In this document: in pieces, positions 42,700-51,977 of the stretch | Layout of the letters: each line of letters starts with the position of its first letter | Position numbering within the stretch: the stretch's first letter is position 1 | Source: CAVYEM01 sp963767635 | GTDB lineage: Bacteria > Vulcanimicrobiota > Vulcanimicrobiia > Vulcanimicrobiales > Vulcanimicrobiaceae | Length of the DNA: 64,000 bases | Assembly: GCA_963767635.1 (NCBI GenBank) | Contig: CAVYEM010000001.1 | Coordinates: 1,922,001 to 1,986,000 of the forward strand | Direction of reading: 5' to 3' | Notes under the pieces: generated by a model | Told to the model about the DNA's origin: nothing | Seen by the model: only the letters and a program-made list of their open reading frames with translations | Databases searched by the model: none | Position numbers and translations under genes: made by a program

Positions 42700-44075
42700 G
42701 CGACATCGTTACGATCAACCCGGCGACGGGGCAGGAAATCGAGCAATTCACCTATATGACCTCCGCGCAGATTGACGCGCATCTGGACGAAGCGCGCGCC
42801 GCTTTTGCAAACTGGCGGCGCACGAGCCTGGAGGAGCGCGCCGCCTTGCTGGTGGCCGTTGGAAGCGCCTTGCGTGCCGGTCGCGAGCGGCTGGCACAAG
42901 CCGCGGTGCGGGAAATGGGCAAGCCGATCGTCCAGGCTCGTGCCGAGATCGAAAAATGCGCGTGGGCCTGCGAGTATTTCGCGCGGAACGCCACGACGTA
43001 TTTGGCCGACCGTGAGGTCGAAACCACTGCGAGCCGCAGCGTGATCGCATTTCGGCCGCTAGGCGTGATCTTCGCGATCATGCCGTGGAATTTTCCGTTT
43101 TGGCAGGTGTTCCGCGCCGTCGCTCCGGCGCTGATGGCCGGCAACACCGTTGTGCTCAAACACGCGGACAACACCACGCGGTGCGCGCTGGAGATCGAAC
43201 GGCTTTTCGAGGAGGTGGAGGCGCCGAAAGGGCTGTTCCGGACGCTGCTCGTCCGCCACGAGGATGCCGACGCGCTCGTTGCCGACGCGCGCATTGCCGC
43301 CGTCACGTTGACCGGCAGCGAACGCGCGGGTATCGCCGTCGGTTCCGCGGCAGGAACCGCGCTCAAAAAGTGCGTGCTCGAACTGGGCGGCTCCGATGCG
43401 TTCCTCGTGCTCGCCGATGCCGATCTCGAATCGGCAGTCGAATACGCCGTCAAATCGCGCTTTCAAAACACGGGCCAGAACTGCATCGCGGCCAAGCGAT
43501 TCATCGTGGAAGACCCGCTGTACGATCGCTTCGTTCGCCGCTTTTCGGAAGCGGCGGCGCAGCAGCGCATCGGCGATCCAACGAACGAACATACGCAGAT
43601 CGGACCGTGCGCGCGCGCAGATTTGCGCGATACTCTTGCACGGCAAGTCACGCAGTCGGTCGTCGACGGCGCGCGCATCGTTGCCGGGGGACATGCCATC
43701 GAAGGAGCGGGATATTTTTTTCAGCCGACGGTCGTGGCGGAGGTCGGGCGGACCGCCGCAATGTTTCGCGAGGAAACTTTTGGTCCCGCCGCTGCGGTGA
43801 TGCAAGCCGAGGATGAAGACCACGCACTCGAACTGGCCAACGATTCACCCTACGGACTGGGAGCAAACATTTGGACGCGCAGCCCCGAGCGCGCGCAGCG
43901 CTTAGCCGCGCTCATCGAAGCCGGTATGGTGTATATAAACGGAATGGTCGCCAGCGATCCGCGTTTGCCGTTCGGCGGGGTAAAGCGCAGTGGATATGGG
44001 CGCGAGCTTTCGACGTTCGGCATTCACGAATTCACGAACGTTCAAACGGTCTGGACGGGGCCGGAGCGGCAGTAG
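42696..44075 (+). CDS. NAD(P)-dependent aldehyde dehydrogenase, probably succinate-semialdehyde type
   Basis: A 459-residue ALDH. Motifs: IMPWNFPFWQVFRAVAPALM (Asn of the oxyanion hole), LTGSERAGIAVGSAAG, LELGGSDAFLVLADADLE (general-base Glu) and the catalytic Cys in FQNTGQNCIAAKRF; the C-terminus has ETFGPAAAVMQAEDEDHALE. Sequence style and length match succinate-semialdehyde dehydrogenases of the Sad/GabD group, but the substrate is inferred. It is translationally coupled to the M16 peptidase and converges with an aminotransferase, overlapping it by 44 bases. Confidence 0.88.
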   Translation: MSDIVTINPATGQEIEQFTYMTSAQIDAHLDEARAAFANWRRTSLEERAALLVAVGSALRAGRERLAQAAVREMGKPIVQARAEIEKCAWACEYFARNATTYLADREVETTASRSVIAFRPLGVIFAIMPWNFPFWQVFRAVAPALMAGNTVVLKHADNTTRCALEIERLFEEVEAPKGLFRTLLVRHEDADALVADARIAAVTLTGSERAGIAVGSAAGTALKKCVLELGGSDAFLVLADADLESAVEYAVKSRFQNTGQNCIAAKRFIVEDPLYDRFVRRFSEAAAQQRIGDPTNEHTQIGPCARADLRDTLARQVTQSVVDGARIVAGGHAIEGAGYFFQPTVVAEVGRTAAMFREETFGPAAAVMQAEDEDHALELANDSPYGLGANIWTRSPERAQRLAALIEAGMVYINGMVASDPRLPFGGVKRSGYGRELSTFGIHEFTNVQTVWTGPERQ

Positions 44076-45195
44076 CGCCTACAAACTGCGCGATTCGATC
44101 GACGCCTTCGCGAAAGTCCGAAACGGGGCAAACCCACGTGAGCCGCAGCCAGTTCGCAAAGCATGCTCCGAACGCGATGCCCGGAATCGCGATCACGTCG
44201 TGCCGATCCGCCAGCGCGTGCGAGGCCTGCAAGGAATCGATCCCCTCCGGCAGTCGCACGCAAGCGTAGAAGCTGCCTTCGGGCACGATGTAGCGCAGAC
44301 CGCTGCGCTGCAAGATGTCGACGGCCGCGCGCTGTCTGTCGGCATACCACGCCGAGTGCTCCCGTAGTCCTCCCGAGGTCGTGAGAATGTGCAGCGCAAC
44401 TTGCTGCGCGAACGTGTCGGCGCACGAAGTTAGCCATGCATGCACTTTGACGAGCGCGGATGCTATCGCGTCCGGCGTCATAGCCCACCCTAAGCGCAGC
44501 CCCGTGAGCGCGTTGCTCTTGCTCACGCTGTTGGTGACGATCGTATACGGATAGTGCTGCGCGAAATGGCCGGCTTCTTCGATAAAGATTTGCTCGCGAT
44601 AGATTTCGTCGTGCAGTACCCAGACGGGTTCGCCTCCACGTCGCTCGAGGGTCCGGCTCAAAGCGAGCACCGCATCGCGATGGATAACCCGCCCGGTCGG
44701 ATTGCATGGCGAGCAAATCGCGATCATCCGCGTCGCCGGCGTGAGCGCGCCCAGGATCGCATCCGGATCGAATGCAAAATCGTCCGCTTCATTCATGGCG
44801 ATGCTGCGGACTCGCACGCCTTCCAGAGCAGCCATTTTGCGATACGATGGAAATGCGGGCTCGACCACGAGCAGCTCGTCCTTGGCGGGGTCGAGCACCG
44901 TTTTTATGACGGCGTAGGTGGCCTCTTGCGAACCCGTCGTAATGCAGACGTTTTGCGCGCTTTTGTACAGCGGGTATGCGTAGTAGCGCGCAATCGCCTC
45001 ACGCAGCCGCACGTCGCCGGCATTGACCGTATAGCGCAAGCCTCGCTCGGCGACATGCCGCATCGCCGCGTGCAAATGCGCCGGCTCGGGTGAGAGCGAA
45101 GGTTCGCCCAGACCGAGATCGATCGACGAGCCTTTTCGCTTGGCCGCAATTTCGCGGATGAGCGAACCGGAGATGGCTTGAACTTGCGGGTTCAC
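44032..45195 (-). CDS. PLP-dependent class I aminotransferase, probably N-succinyl-LL-diaminopimelate aminotransferase
   Basis: A 387-residue fold-type I aminotransferase. LGLGEPSLSPEPAHLHAAMR and the substrate-site CSPCNPTGRVIHRDAV are present, with the PLP-binding Lys in TNSVSKSNALTGLRLGWAM and the C-terminal Arg in ANWLRLTWVCPVS. The GTG start at 45195 overlaps the dapD stop, so it is in the same operon as the succinyltransferase of lysine/diaminopimelate synthesis. DapC is therefore the most likely role; aspartate or another amino donor specificity cannot be excluded. Confidence 0.85.
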   Translation of the reverse strand: MNPQVQAISGSLIREIAAKRKGSSIDLGLGEPSLSPEPAHLHAAMRHVAERGLRYTVNAGDVRLREAIARYYAYPLYKSAQNVCITTGSQEATYAVIKTVLDPAKDELLVVEPAFPSYRKMAALEGVRVRSIAMNEADDFAFDPDAILGALTPATRMIAICSPCNPTGRVIHRDAVLALSRTLERRGGEPVWVLHDEIYREQIFIEEAGHFAQHYPYTIVTNSVSKSNALTGLRLGWAMTPDAIASALVKVHAWLTSCADTFAQQVALHILTTSGGLREHSAWYADRQRAAVDILQRSGLRYIVPEGSFYACVRLPEGIDSLQASHALADRHDVIAIPGIAFGACFANWLRLTWVCPVSDFREGVDRIAQFVGATAAPAPSRPFERS

Positions 45196-46013
45196 ACGGC
45201 TACCTCATAGTCGCGCAGCGCCGCATTGAGCGATGTTTTACGATCCGTTTCCGCACTGCGCGCGCCGATCACGAGCGCGCATGGAACGCCGAACGTACCC
45301 GCTGCAAACTCTTTGGGCATCGTCCCCGGAATGACGACGGAGCGCGGGGCAACGTAGCCTCGCGAAATCGTTGGCTCCGCATGCCGGACGTCGACGATCG
45401 GCGTTCCGCCGGTGAGCACTACGCCGGCGCCGAGCACCGCGTCGCGGCCCACGCGAACGCCTTCAACGACCACGCATCGCGAACCGATGAACGCGCCGTC
45501 TTCGACGATCACGGGCTGCGCCTGCGGCGGTTCGAGCACACCGCCGAGGCCGACGCCGCCCGACAGGTGCACGTTTTTCCCCACTTGCGCGCACGAACCG
45601 ACCGTCGCCCATGTGTCGATCATGCTGCCTTCGCCGACATACGCGCCGATGTTGACGTATCCCGGCATCAAGATGGTGCCGCGTCCCAAGAAGCTGCCGT
45701 ATCGCGCAACGCCGGGCGGAACGCAGCGCGCTCCGAGCGCGGCGTAGTTTGTTTTCGTCGGGATTTTATCGTAAAACAGAACGCCTGCCGCATCGCCCAT
45801 TGGCTCCGTGGGCCGGCGTTTGAAATAGAGCAATATCGCTTGCTTGATCCAGGCATGCGTGATCCACGTATCGCCCGTGGGTTCGCTCACGCGCAGACGA
45901 CCCTCGTCCAGCGCCGCAATCACGTCATCGACCGCGTGCCCACCGGCCCCGCTCAGTTCCTCGGGCCGGTCGATCAGGGCCTCGATCCTCCTCTGAAGTT
46001 TGCGCACGTCCAT
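45192..46013 (-). CDS. dapD: 2,3,4,5-tetrahydropyridine-2,6-dicarboxylate N-succinyltransferase
   Basis: It succinylates tetrahydrodipicolinate in the DAP/lysine pathway. It has an N-terminal helical domain (residues 1-100) and a hexapeptide-repeat beta helix: LMPGYVNIGAYVGEGSMIDT, WATVGSCAQVGKNVHLSGGV and VEDGAFIGSRCVVVEGVRVG, plus the conserved GVLEPPQAQPVI. The ATG at 46013 is preferred; a TTG at 46058 would add 15 residues. It is divergent from tkt. Confidence 0.94.
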   Translation of the reverse strand: MDVRKLQRRIEALIDRPEELSGAGGHAVDDVIAALDEGRLRVSEPTGDTWITHAWIKQAILLYFKRRPTEPMGDAAGVLFYDKIPTKTNYAALGARCVPPGVARYGSFLGRGTILMPGYVNIGAYVGEGSMIDTWATVGSCAQVGKNVHLSGGVGLGGVLEPPQAQPVIVEDGAFIGSRCVVVEGVRVGRDAVLGAGVVLTGGTPIVDVRHAEPTISRGYVAPRSVVIPGTMPKEFAAGTFGVPCALVIGARSAETDRKTSLNAALRDYEVAV

Positions 46014-46139
46014 CGCGCCCGCTTTTCGAGTGAAATGGGGAACGCCCTCGGCATGCAACCGAGCAACCGGAGCGTAGTGGGTACAACGGTACAGAAGCGC
46101 TGCTCATGGGAGCAGCTGATCATTTCACAAGGAGAAGCC

Positions 46140-48140
46140 GTGCCCAATACGCGCGAAGACGAGCAACGTATCAACGCGATTCGGTTCCTTTCCGTCGATG
46201 CGGTGCAGAAAGCGGCTTCGGGCCATCCCGGCATGCCGCTGGGCGCCGCCGCGACGGCCTACACGCTGTGGACGAAGCATCTGCGCTTCAACCCGAAGGA
46301 TCCGGCGTGGCTGGGCCGCGACCGCTTCATCCTGAGCGCCGGCCACGCCTCTATGCTGCTCTATTCGCTGCTCTATCTGACCGGATACGATTTGCAGCTG
46401 GAGGATCTCAAGCGGTTCCGTCAGCTCGGGAGCAAGACGCCCGGCCATCCCGAGGCGCATCACACTCCGGGCGTCGAGGTCACGACGGGCCCGCTGGGGC
46501 AGGGCTTCGCCAACGCCGTAGGGTTTGCGATCGCGCAAGCGCATATGGCCGCGACGTACAATCGCGATCAAACCATCGTCGATCATTTCACCTACGTCAT
46601 GTGCAGCGACGGCGACATGATGGAAGGCGTTGCATCGGAAGCCGCCTCGATGGCGGGGCATTTGCAACTAGGTAAGCTCATCGCGTTCTACGACGACAAC
46701 GACGTTTCGCTCGCCGCCAAAACCAACGTCACCTTCACCGAAGACGTCTGCGCCCGCTTCGAAGCGTACGGCTGGCACGTGCAGTTCATCGACATCGATC
46801 GCGGCAACGACGTAGAAACGATCGACCGCGCGATCGCACAGGCGAAAAGCATGGACGGCAAACCTTCGTTCATTGCGGTTCGCACGCACATCGGGTACGG
46901 CTCCCCCAAGCAGGATTCTTTTAAGGCGCACGGAGAGCCGCTCGGGCCGGACGACGTGAAGCATACGAAGGAAAATTTGAATTGGCCTGTCGAGCCGGCG
47001 TTCTACGTGCCCGATGACGTGCTGCAGTTCTTCCGCGACTGCGGCGCATGCGGCGCGGAGCTGCAGACCCAGTGGCAACGCGCGTACGACGAATGGAAGG
47101 GCGAAAACGGCGTGCTTGCCGCGCAGTTGCAACGCACGCTGGAGAACCGTCCTCCCAGGAACGTTCCGTGGCCCTCGATCACTGCAGAGAACGGCGACGA
47201 CATTGCAACGCGAGAAGCGGGCGGCTTGGTCATGAACGCCATCGCCGCGTCCGTTCCGGAACTCGTCGGGGGCTCCGCCGACCTGGATCCTTCGACGAAA
47301 ACGTATTTGAAAGATCAGGGCGATTTTCAGCCGGACAACTACGGCGGCCGCAACATCCACTACGGCGTGCGCGAGCATGCCATGGCCGGCATCAACAACG
47401 GCATCGCGCTGCACGGCGGTTTGCTTCCCTTCGGCGCGACGTTCCTGAATTTTTTGGACTATATGAAAGGGTCGGTTCGTCTGGCCGCCATCAACAAGAT
47501 TCGCTGCTACTACGTCCTCACGCACGACTCCGTCTTCTTGGGCGAAGACGGACCGACGCATCAGCCCATCGAGCATTTGGCGCACATGCGCGCGATCCCC
47601 AACCTCATGCTCGTACGGCCTGCCGACGCGCTGGAGACGCTCGAAGCGTGGAAACTGATGATCGACGCCGGCCAAGGCCCGTGGGCGCTCGTCCTTTCCC
47701 GGCAGAAGCTGCCGTATTTGGGCGACCGTCACGCCGACGTCGCGCGCGGCGCCTACATCTTGCACGATACCGAGCGCACTCCCGATCTCATTCTCATCGC
47801 CACGGGCTCCGAAGTGCAGCTCGCAGTACAGGCGGCCAAGATATTGAACGATGCCGGGATGCAGACGCGCGTCGTCTCAATGCCCTGCTGGGAGCTCTTT
47901 GCCGGGCAATCCCGGGAATACCGGGACGCGGTGCTGCCTCCCGACGTCACGGCGCGCATGTCGATCGAGGCCGGCGCGACGCTGGGCTGGGAGCGCTGGA
48001 TCGGCGATCGCGGCTACGCGTACGGCATCGATCATTTCGGCGCTTCCGCGCCGGCGGCACAAATCGCGCAAGAGTATGGATTCACGCCGGAGCACATCGC
48101 GCAAGTCGCACAAGAGGCGTTTGCCACGGTTCGTCGCTAG
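46140..48140 (+). CDS. tkt: Transketolase
   Basis: A 666-residue thiamine-diphosphate enzyme of the non-oxidative pentose phosphate pathway. The GTG at 46140 follows AAGGAGAAGCC. It has the N-terminal signature RFLSVDAVQKAASGHPGMPL, TTGPLGQGFANAVGFAIAQA, the metal/ThDP-binding CSDGDMMEGVASEAASMAGH, and in the pyrimidine domain GGSADLDPSTKT, HYGVREHAMAGINNG and EDGPTHQPIEHLAHMRAIPN. It is the first gene of the tkt-tal/pgi-gnd-zwf-opcA-pgl operon. Confidence 0.97.
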   Translation: MPNTREDEQRINAIRFLSVDAVQKAASGHPGMPLGAAATAYTLWTKHLRFNPKDPAWLGRDRFILSAGHASMLLYSLLYLTGYDLQLEDLKRFRQLGSKTPGHPEAHHTPGVEVTTGPLGQGFANAVGFAIAQAHMAATYNRDQTIVDHFTYVMCSDGDMMEGVASEAASMAGHLQLGKLIAFYDDNDVSLAAKTNVTFTEDVCARFEAYGWHVQFIDIDRGNDVETIDRAIAQAKSMDGKPSFIAVRTHIGYGSPKQDSFKAHGEPLGPDDVKHTKENLNWPVEPAFYVPDDVLQFFRDCGACGAELQTQWQRAYDEWKGENGVLAAQLQRTLENRPPRNVPWPSITAENGDDIATREAGGLVMNAIAASVPELVGGSADLDPSTKTYLKDQGDFQPDNYGGRNIHYGVREHAMAGINNGIALHGGLLPFGATFLNFLDYMKGSVRLAAINKIRCYYVLTHDSVFLGEDGPTHQPIEHLAHMRAIPNLMLVRPADALETLEAWKLMIDAGQGPWALVLSRQKLPYLGDRHADVARGAYILHDTERTPDLILIATGSEVQLAVQAAKILNDAGMQTRVVSMPCWELFAGQSREYRDAVLPPDVTARMSIEAGATLGWERWIGDRGYAYGIDHFGASAPAAQIAQEYGFTPEHIAQVAQEAFATVRR

Positions 48141-48160
48141 GTTCGCCCGGAGGAGAAACA

Positions 48161-51020
48161 ATGGAAAACCAACTGCAACAATTACTGCAGGCCGGCCAAA
48201 GCGTATGGCTCGACAATTTGCGCCGCGGCATGTTCGCCTCGGGCGAGCTGCAGGCGCTCATCGACAAAGGCTTGCGCGGCATGACCTCAAACCCGACGAT
48301 CTTCGAAAAAGCGATCGGAACGGGAAACGACTACGACGAGCAGTTGCGCTCTTTACTGGGCACTGAACGTGATGCCGGCGCGCTGTTTTGGGATTTGGCG
48401 ATCGAAGACATTCGAAGCGCGTGCGATCTCTTTCGCCCCCTGCACGAGAACACCGCAGGAAACGACGGCTTCGTCAGTTTGGAGGTCTCCCCGCTGCTCG
48501 CCCGGGACGGCGCAGGCACGGCCAACATGGCGAGGGACCTTTGGAAGCGCGTCGATCGCCCCAACCTCATGGTGAAGATCCCCGGCACGAACGAAGGCGT
48601 CGCCGCCATCGAAGAATGCATCGCGGAAGGGATCAACATCAACGTCACGCTGATCTTCGCAGTGGAATTTTACGAAAAGACCGCGCGCGCATACATCCGC
48701 GGCCTGCAAAAGCGCGTGGAACGAGGTTTGCCGATCGATACGATTCGATCCGTCAACAGCGTCTTCGTGAGCCGCATCGACACGGCCATCGACAAGCTGC
48801 TGCAAGCGCGCATCGACAAGGGCGAGAAGCAGCTGGAAGAACTGCTGGGCCAAGCCGGGACCGCAAACCTGAAGACTGACGTACCAAAAGTTCCTTGAGC
48901 TTTTCGGTTCGCCCGAATGGAAAACGATTGAAAGCAAGGGAGGCGCGCTGCAGCGCCCGCTGTGGGCGTCCACCTCGACCAAAAATCCGAACTACTACGA
49001 CCTGATGTACGTGGAGCCGGTAGTAGGCGATCACACGGTCAACACGATGCCGCCGCAAACGTTGGACGCCTTGCTGGACCACGGCAAAATTGCGCGCGAT
49101 ACCGTTCTCGCGGACGTCGATCGCGCTCACGCGCAGTTGCGCGCACTCGCCGACGCAGGCATTTCGCTTTACGACGTCACGCACCAGCTGCAAGTCGAAG
49201 GCGTCTCGCTCTTCAGCGACTCGTTTGCCGCGCTGCTCGGAGCGATCGTCTATAAGCAAAAACAGCTGAGCTCGGGCGCCGAGCGCGTGGCGTTTTCGGA
49301 CGCGCTTGCGGACCGGCAAAGCGACATGGGCAAAGCGTACGTCTCTGCGCTGGATAAGCTCGCAACGGAAAACTTCCTCAAAAAACTTTGGTCCAAAGAC
49401 CCTTCACCATGGACCGCCGATCCCGCGCATGAAGAGATCATCAAACACGCGCTGGGCTGGCTCGACATTCCGCAGCATCTCCTGGACGACGTTGCCAACC
49501 TGCAGAGCTTTGCCAAAGAAGCCGCCGCGGAATTCTCGCACGCCGTCGTGCTGGGGATGGGAGGCAGTTCGCTCGCGCCCGACATCATGCGACGAACGTT
49601 CGGCAAGGTGCAAGGCTATCCGGAGCTGCACGTGCTCGACTCGACCGATCCTACGCAGATCGCAACCTTGGAGTCGCGGCTCGATCTTGCGCGCACGCTC
49701 TTCATCGTGGCCAGCAAGAGCGGCACGACCACCGAACCCGACGCCTTCTATCGTTACTTCTGGGATCGGGTCTCAAAAACCATAGGCGCGAACAACTGTG
49801 GGCGCCACTTCGTCGCGATTACGGATCCCGGCACGGCACTTGAAGCCGAAGCGAAGCAGCATGGCTTTCGCGCATTTTTCTTGAACGATCCGAACATCGG
49901 CGGCCGCTACTCCGCATTGTCGTTTTTCGGCATGGTACCGGCCGCGGTCGCAGGTTACAACATCAATCTGCTGCTGGATCGCGGGCTTGGCGCAATGTCC
50001 GCGAACGACAAAACGGTCGCAACCAAAGAAGCACCGGGCGTGCGGTTCGGTGCGGCGCTCGGCGGACTGGCATTGAAAGGACGCGACAAGCTGACGATCG
50101 TCACGCATCCGGACGTTCGCGCGTTCGGCGCGTGGGCAGAACAGTTGATTGCGGAGTCGACAGGCAAAATGGGCAGGGGCATTCTTCCGGTCGAGGGCGA
50201 GGCGTTGGGTAATCCCGGCGATTACGGCGACGATCGGGTCTTCGTCTACGTGGGAGGCAATTTGCCCAACGCGCCCGTGCAAACCGGCGAAAAGCTGCAG
50301 GCCCTGGAACGCGCCGGGCATCCGGTCATCCGGCTTGCAATGAACGATGCGTACGACGTGGGCGAGCAGTTCTATTTGTGGGAAATAGCCACCGCCGCAG
50401 CCGGCGCGGTTTTGGGAATCGATGCCTTCGATCAGCCCAACGTGCAGGAATCGAAAGACAACACGAAGGCGCTCCTCGCGCAATATGCGGACACGGGTCG
50501 CTTCGATCAGCCGGCGCCGGCGGTCGTCGGTGATGCGATGGAAATTTCGTTCCTCTCGGGCAGCGCCGATTTGTCTGCACGCGAGGCCGCGGAGGCGCTC
50601 GGTGCCGTCTTTGCGCAGGTAAGGGAGCACGACTACGTGGCGTTCTGCGCGTATATCGAGCGCAGCGATCGCAACATCGAGTTGCTCGACGAGATGCGAC
50701 TCAAGGTGCGCGATGCGCGCAAGTGCGCGACGACCGTGGGCTTCGGTCCGCGATTTCTTCATTCTACCGGACAAGAACACAAAGGCGGTCCGGGCACCGG
50801 CGTGTTCGTGCAAATCACCGCGGACCCGCCGTTCGATCTGCCGATTCCGGGAATGAAAGTCGGATTTCGAACGCTGATCGCGGCGCAAGCGCTGGGCGAT
50901 TTGCAATCGCTCGACAAGCGCCGGCGCCGCGGCGTGCGCGTGCATCTCAAAGGCGAGGTGGGAAAAGGACTGGCCGCACTGGCCACGGCGCTCGACGATG
51001 CGCTGACGGCGAAGGCCTAA
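48161..51020 (+). CDS. tal-pgi: Bifunctional transaldolase / glucose-6-phosphate isomerase, frame broken by one extra base
   Basis: A fusion of about 952 residues. The transaldolase part (1-360) has LDNLRRGMFASGELQALIDK, MTSNPTIFEKAIG and the Schiff-base Lys in NLMVKIPGTNEGVAAIEECI. At 48875 an extra A (AAGACTGAC) breaks the frame; removing it gives GTANLKLTYQKFLELFGSPE, then RPLWASTSTKNPNYYDLMYV and TVNTMPPQTLDALLDHGK. The isomerase part (about 410-950) has VVLGMGGSSLAPDIMRRTFG, IVASKSGTTTEPDAFYRYFW and KGGPGTGVFVQITADPPFDL. Such fusions are known in several phyla. It joins the pathway's carbon rearrangement to the hexose-phosphate pool. RBS GGAGGAGAAAC. Confidence 0.93.
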
Positions 51021-51065
51021 ATGCCGGCCGCTGCGGCCGGCAAAAGCTGCGGAGAGAATACAACG

Positions 51066-51977
51066 ATGCAAATAGGAATGGTCGGGCTCGGACGCATGGG
51101 CGCCAACATGACCACCAGACTGCTGCAGGGCGGCCACCACGTGGTCGTCTTCGATCGCAACGCCGGCGCTGTTGCGAGCGCGGCTTCCGGGGGCGCGACC
51201 CCGAGCGGGTCCCTCCCGGAGTTGGTCTCCAAGCTCTCTGAAACGCCCAAAGCGGTCTGGATCATGGTGCCCTCCGGCAAACCGACGGACGAAACGATCG
51301 ACCAGCTCGCCGCTTTGCTCGGAAGCGGCGACGTCATCATCGACGGCGGGAACACGAATTGGAAAGACGGCTTAGCGGCATACGAGCGTTGCAAAGCCAA
51401 AGGCGTGTCGCTCGTGGATGCCGGCACGAGCGGCGGCGTTTGGGGACTGAAAGAGGGTTATTGCCTGATGGTCGGCGGCGACGATGCCGCCGTGAATGCG
51501 TGCGATCCCATATTCACGACGCTCGCGCCCACGGGCGGATACGCCCACGTCGGTCCGGCCGGGGCCGGCCATTTTTCCAAAATGGTTCACAACGGCATCG
51601 AATACGGCATGCTGCAAGCGTACGGAGAAGGCTTCGAGATTCTGCGCGCATCGCCGTTCGCGTTCGACCTGCGTCAGCTGGCGTCGATCTGGCGCTACGG
51701 CAGCGTCATCCGCTCGTGGCTTCTCGATCTGGCCGTGCTGGCATTTCAGGAAGATCCCGACCTGCGCAACATTCGCGGATGGGTTGACGATACGGGCGAG
51801 GGCCGGTGGACCGTGCAGGCCGCGATTGACGAAAGCATTCCTGCGCCGGCCATCACGCTTGCATTGCTCGCGCGCTTTGCCTCGCGACAAGAAGAATCGT
51901 ACAGCGCGAAAGTCATCGCGGCGCTGCGCAATCAATTCGGCGGCCACGCCGTCAAGGCGGAACCGACAGCCAAATGA
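51066..51977 (+). CDS. gnd: 6-phosphogluconate dehydrogenase, decarboxylating, short form
   Basis: A 303-residue enzyme that makes ribulose-5-P, CO2 and NAD(P)H. MQIGMVGLGRMGANMTTRLL is the Rossmann motif. IIDGGNTNWKDG, VDAGTSGGVWGLKEGYCLMV and KMVHNGIEYGMLQAYGEGFE carry substrate and catalytic residues. It is the short (about 300-residue) class rather than the 470-residue E. coli type. The ATG at 51066 has GGAGAG nine bases upstream. The gene ends with an ATGA overlap into zwf. Confidence 0.95.
   Translation: MQIGMVGLGRMGANMTTRLLQGGHHVVVFDRNAGAVASAASGGATPSGSLPELVSKLSETPKAVWIMVPSGKPTDETIDQLAALLGSGDVIIDGGNTNWKDGLAAYERCKAKGVSLVDAGTSGGVWGLKEGYCLMVGGDDAAVNACDPIFTTLAPTGGYAHVGPAGAGHFSKMVHNGIEYGMLQAYGEGFEILRASPFAFDLRQLASIWRYGSVIRSWLLDLAVLAFQEDPDLRNIRGWVDDTGEGRWTVQAAIDESIPAPAITLALLARFASRQEESYSAKVIAALRNQFGGHAVKAEPTAK

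Noticed and set aside
40002..44075. A fused M16 peptidase-aldehyde dehydrogenase of about 1390 residues
   Set aside because: The join passes through a frame-shifted Arg-rich nonsense stretch after the indel at 42270; the dehydrogenase has its own ATG at 42696 overlapping the true peptidase stop.
46014..46139. Promoters between divergent dapD and tkt
   Set aside because: No -35/-10 pair with acceptable spacing stood out on either strand, so none is annotated.
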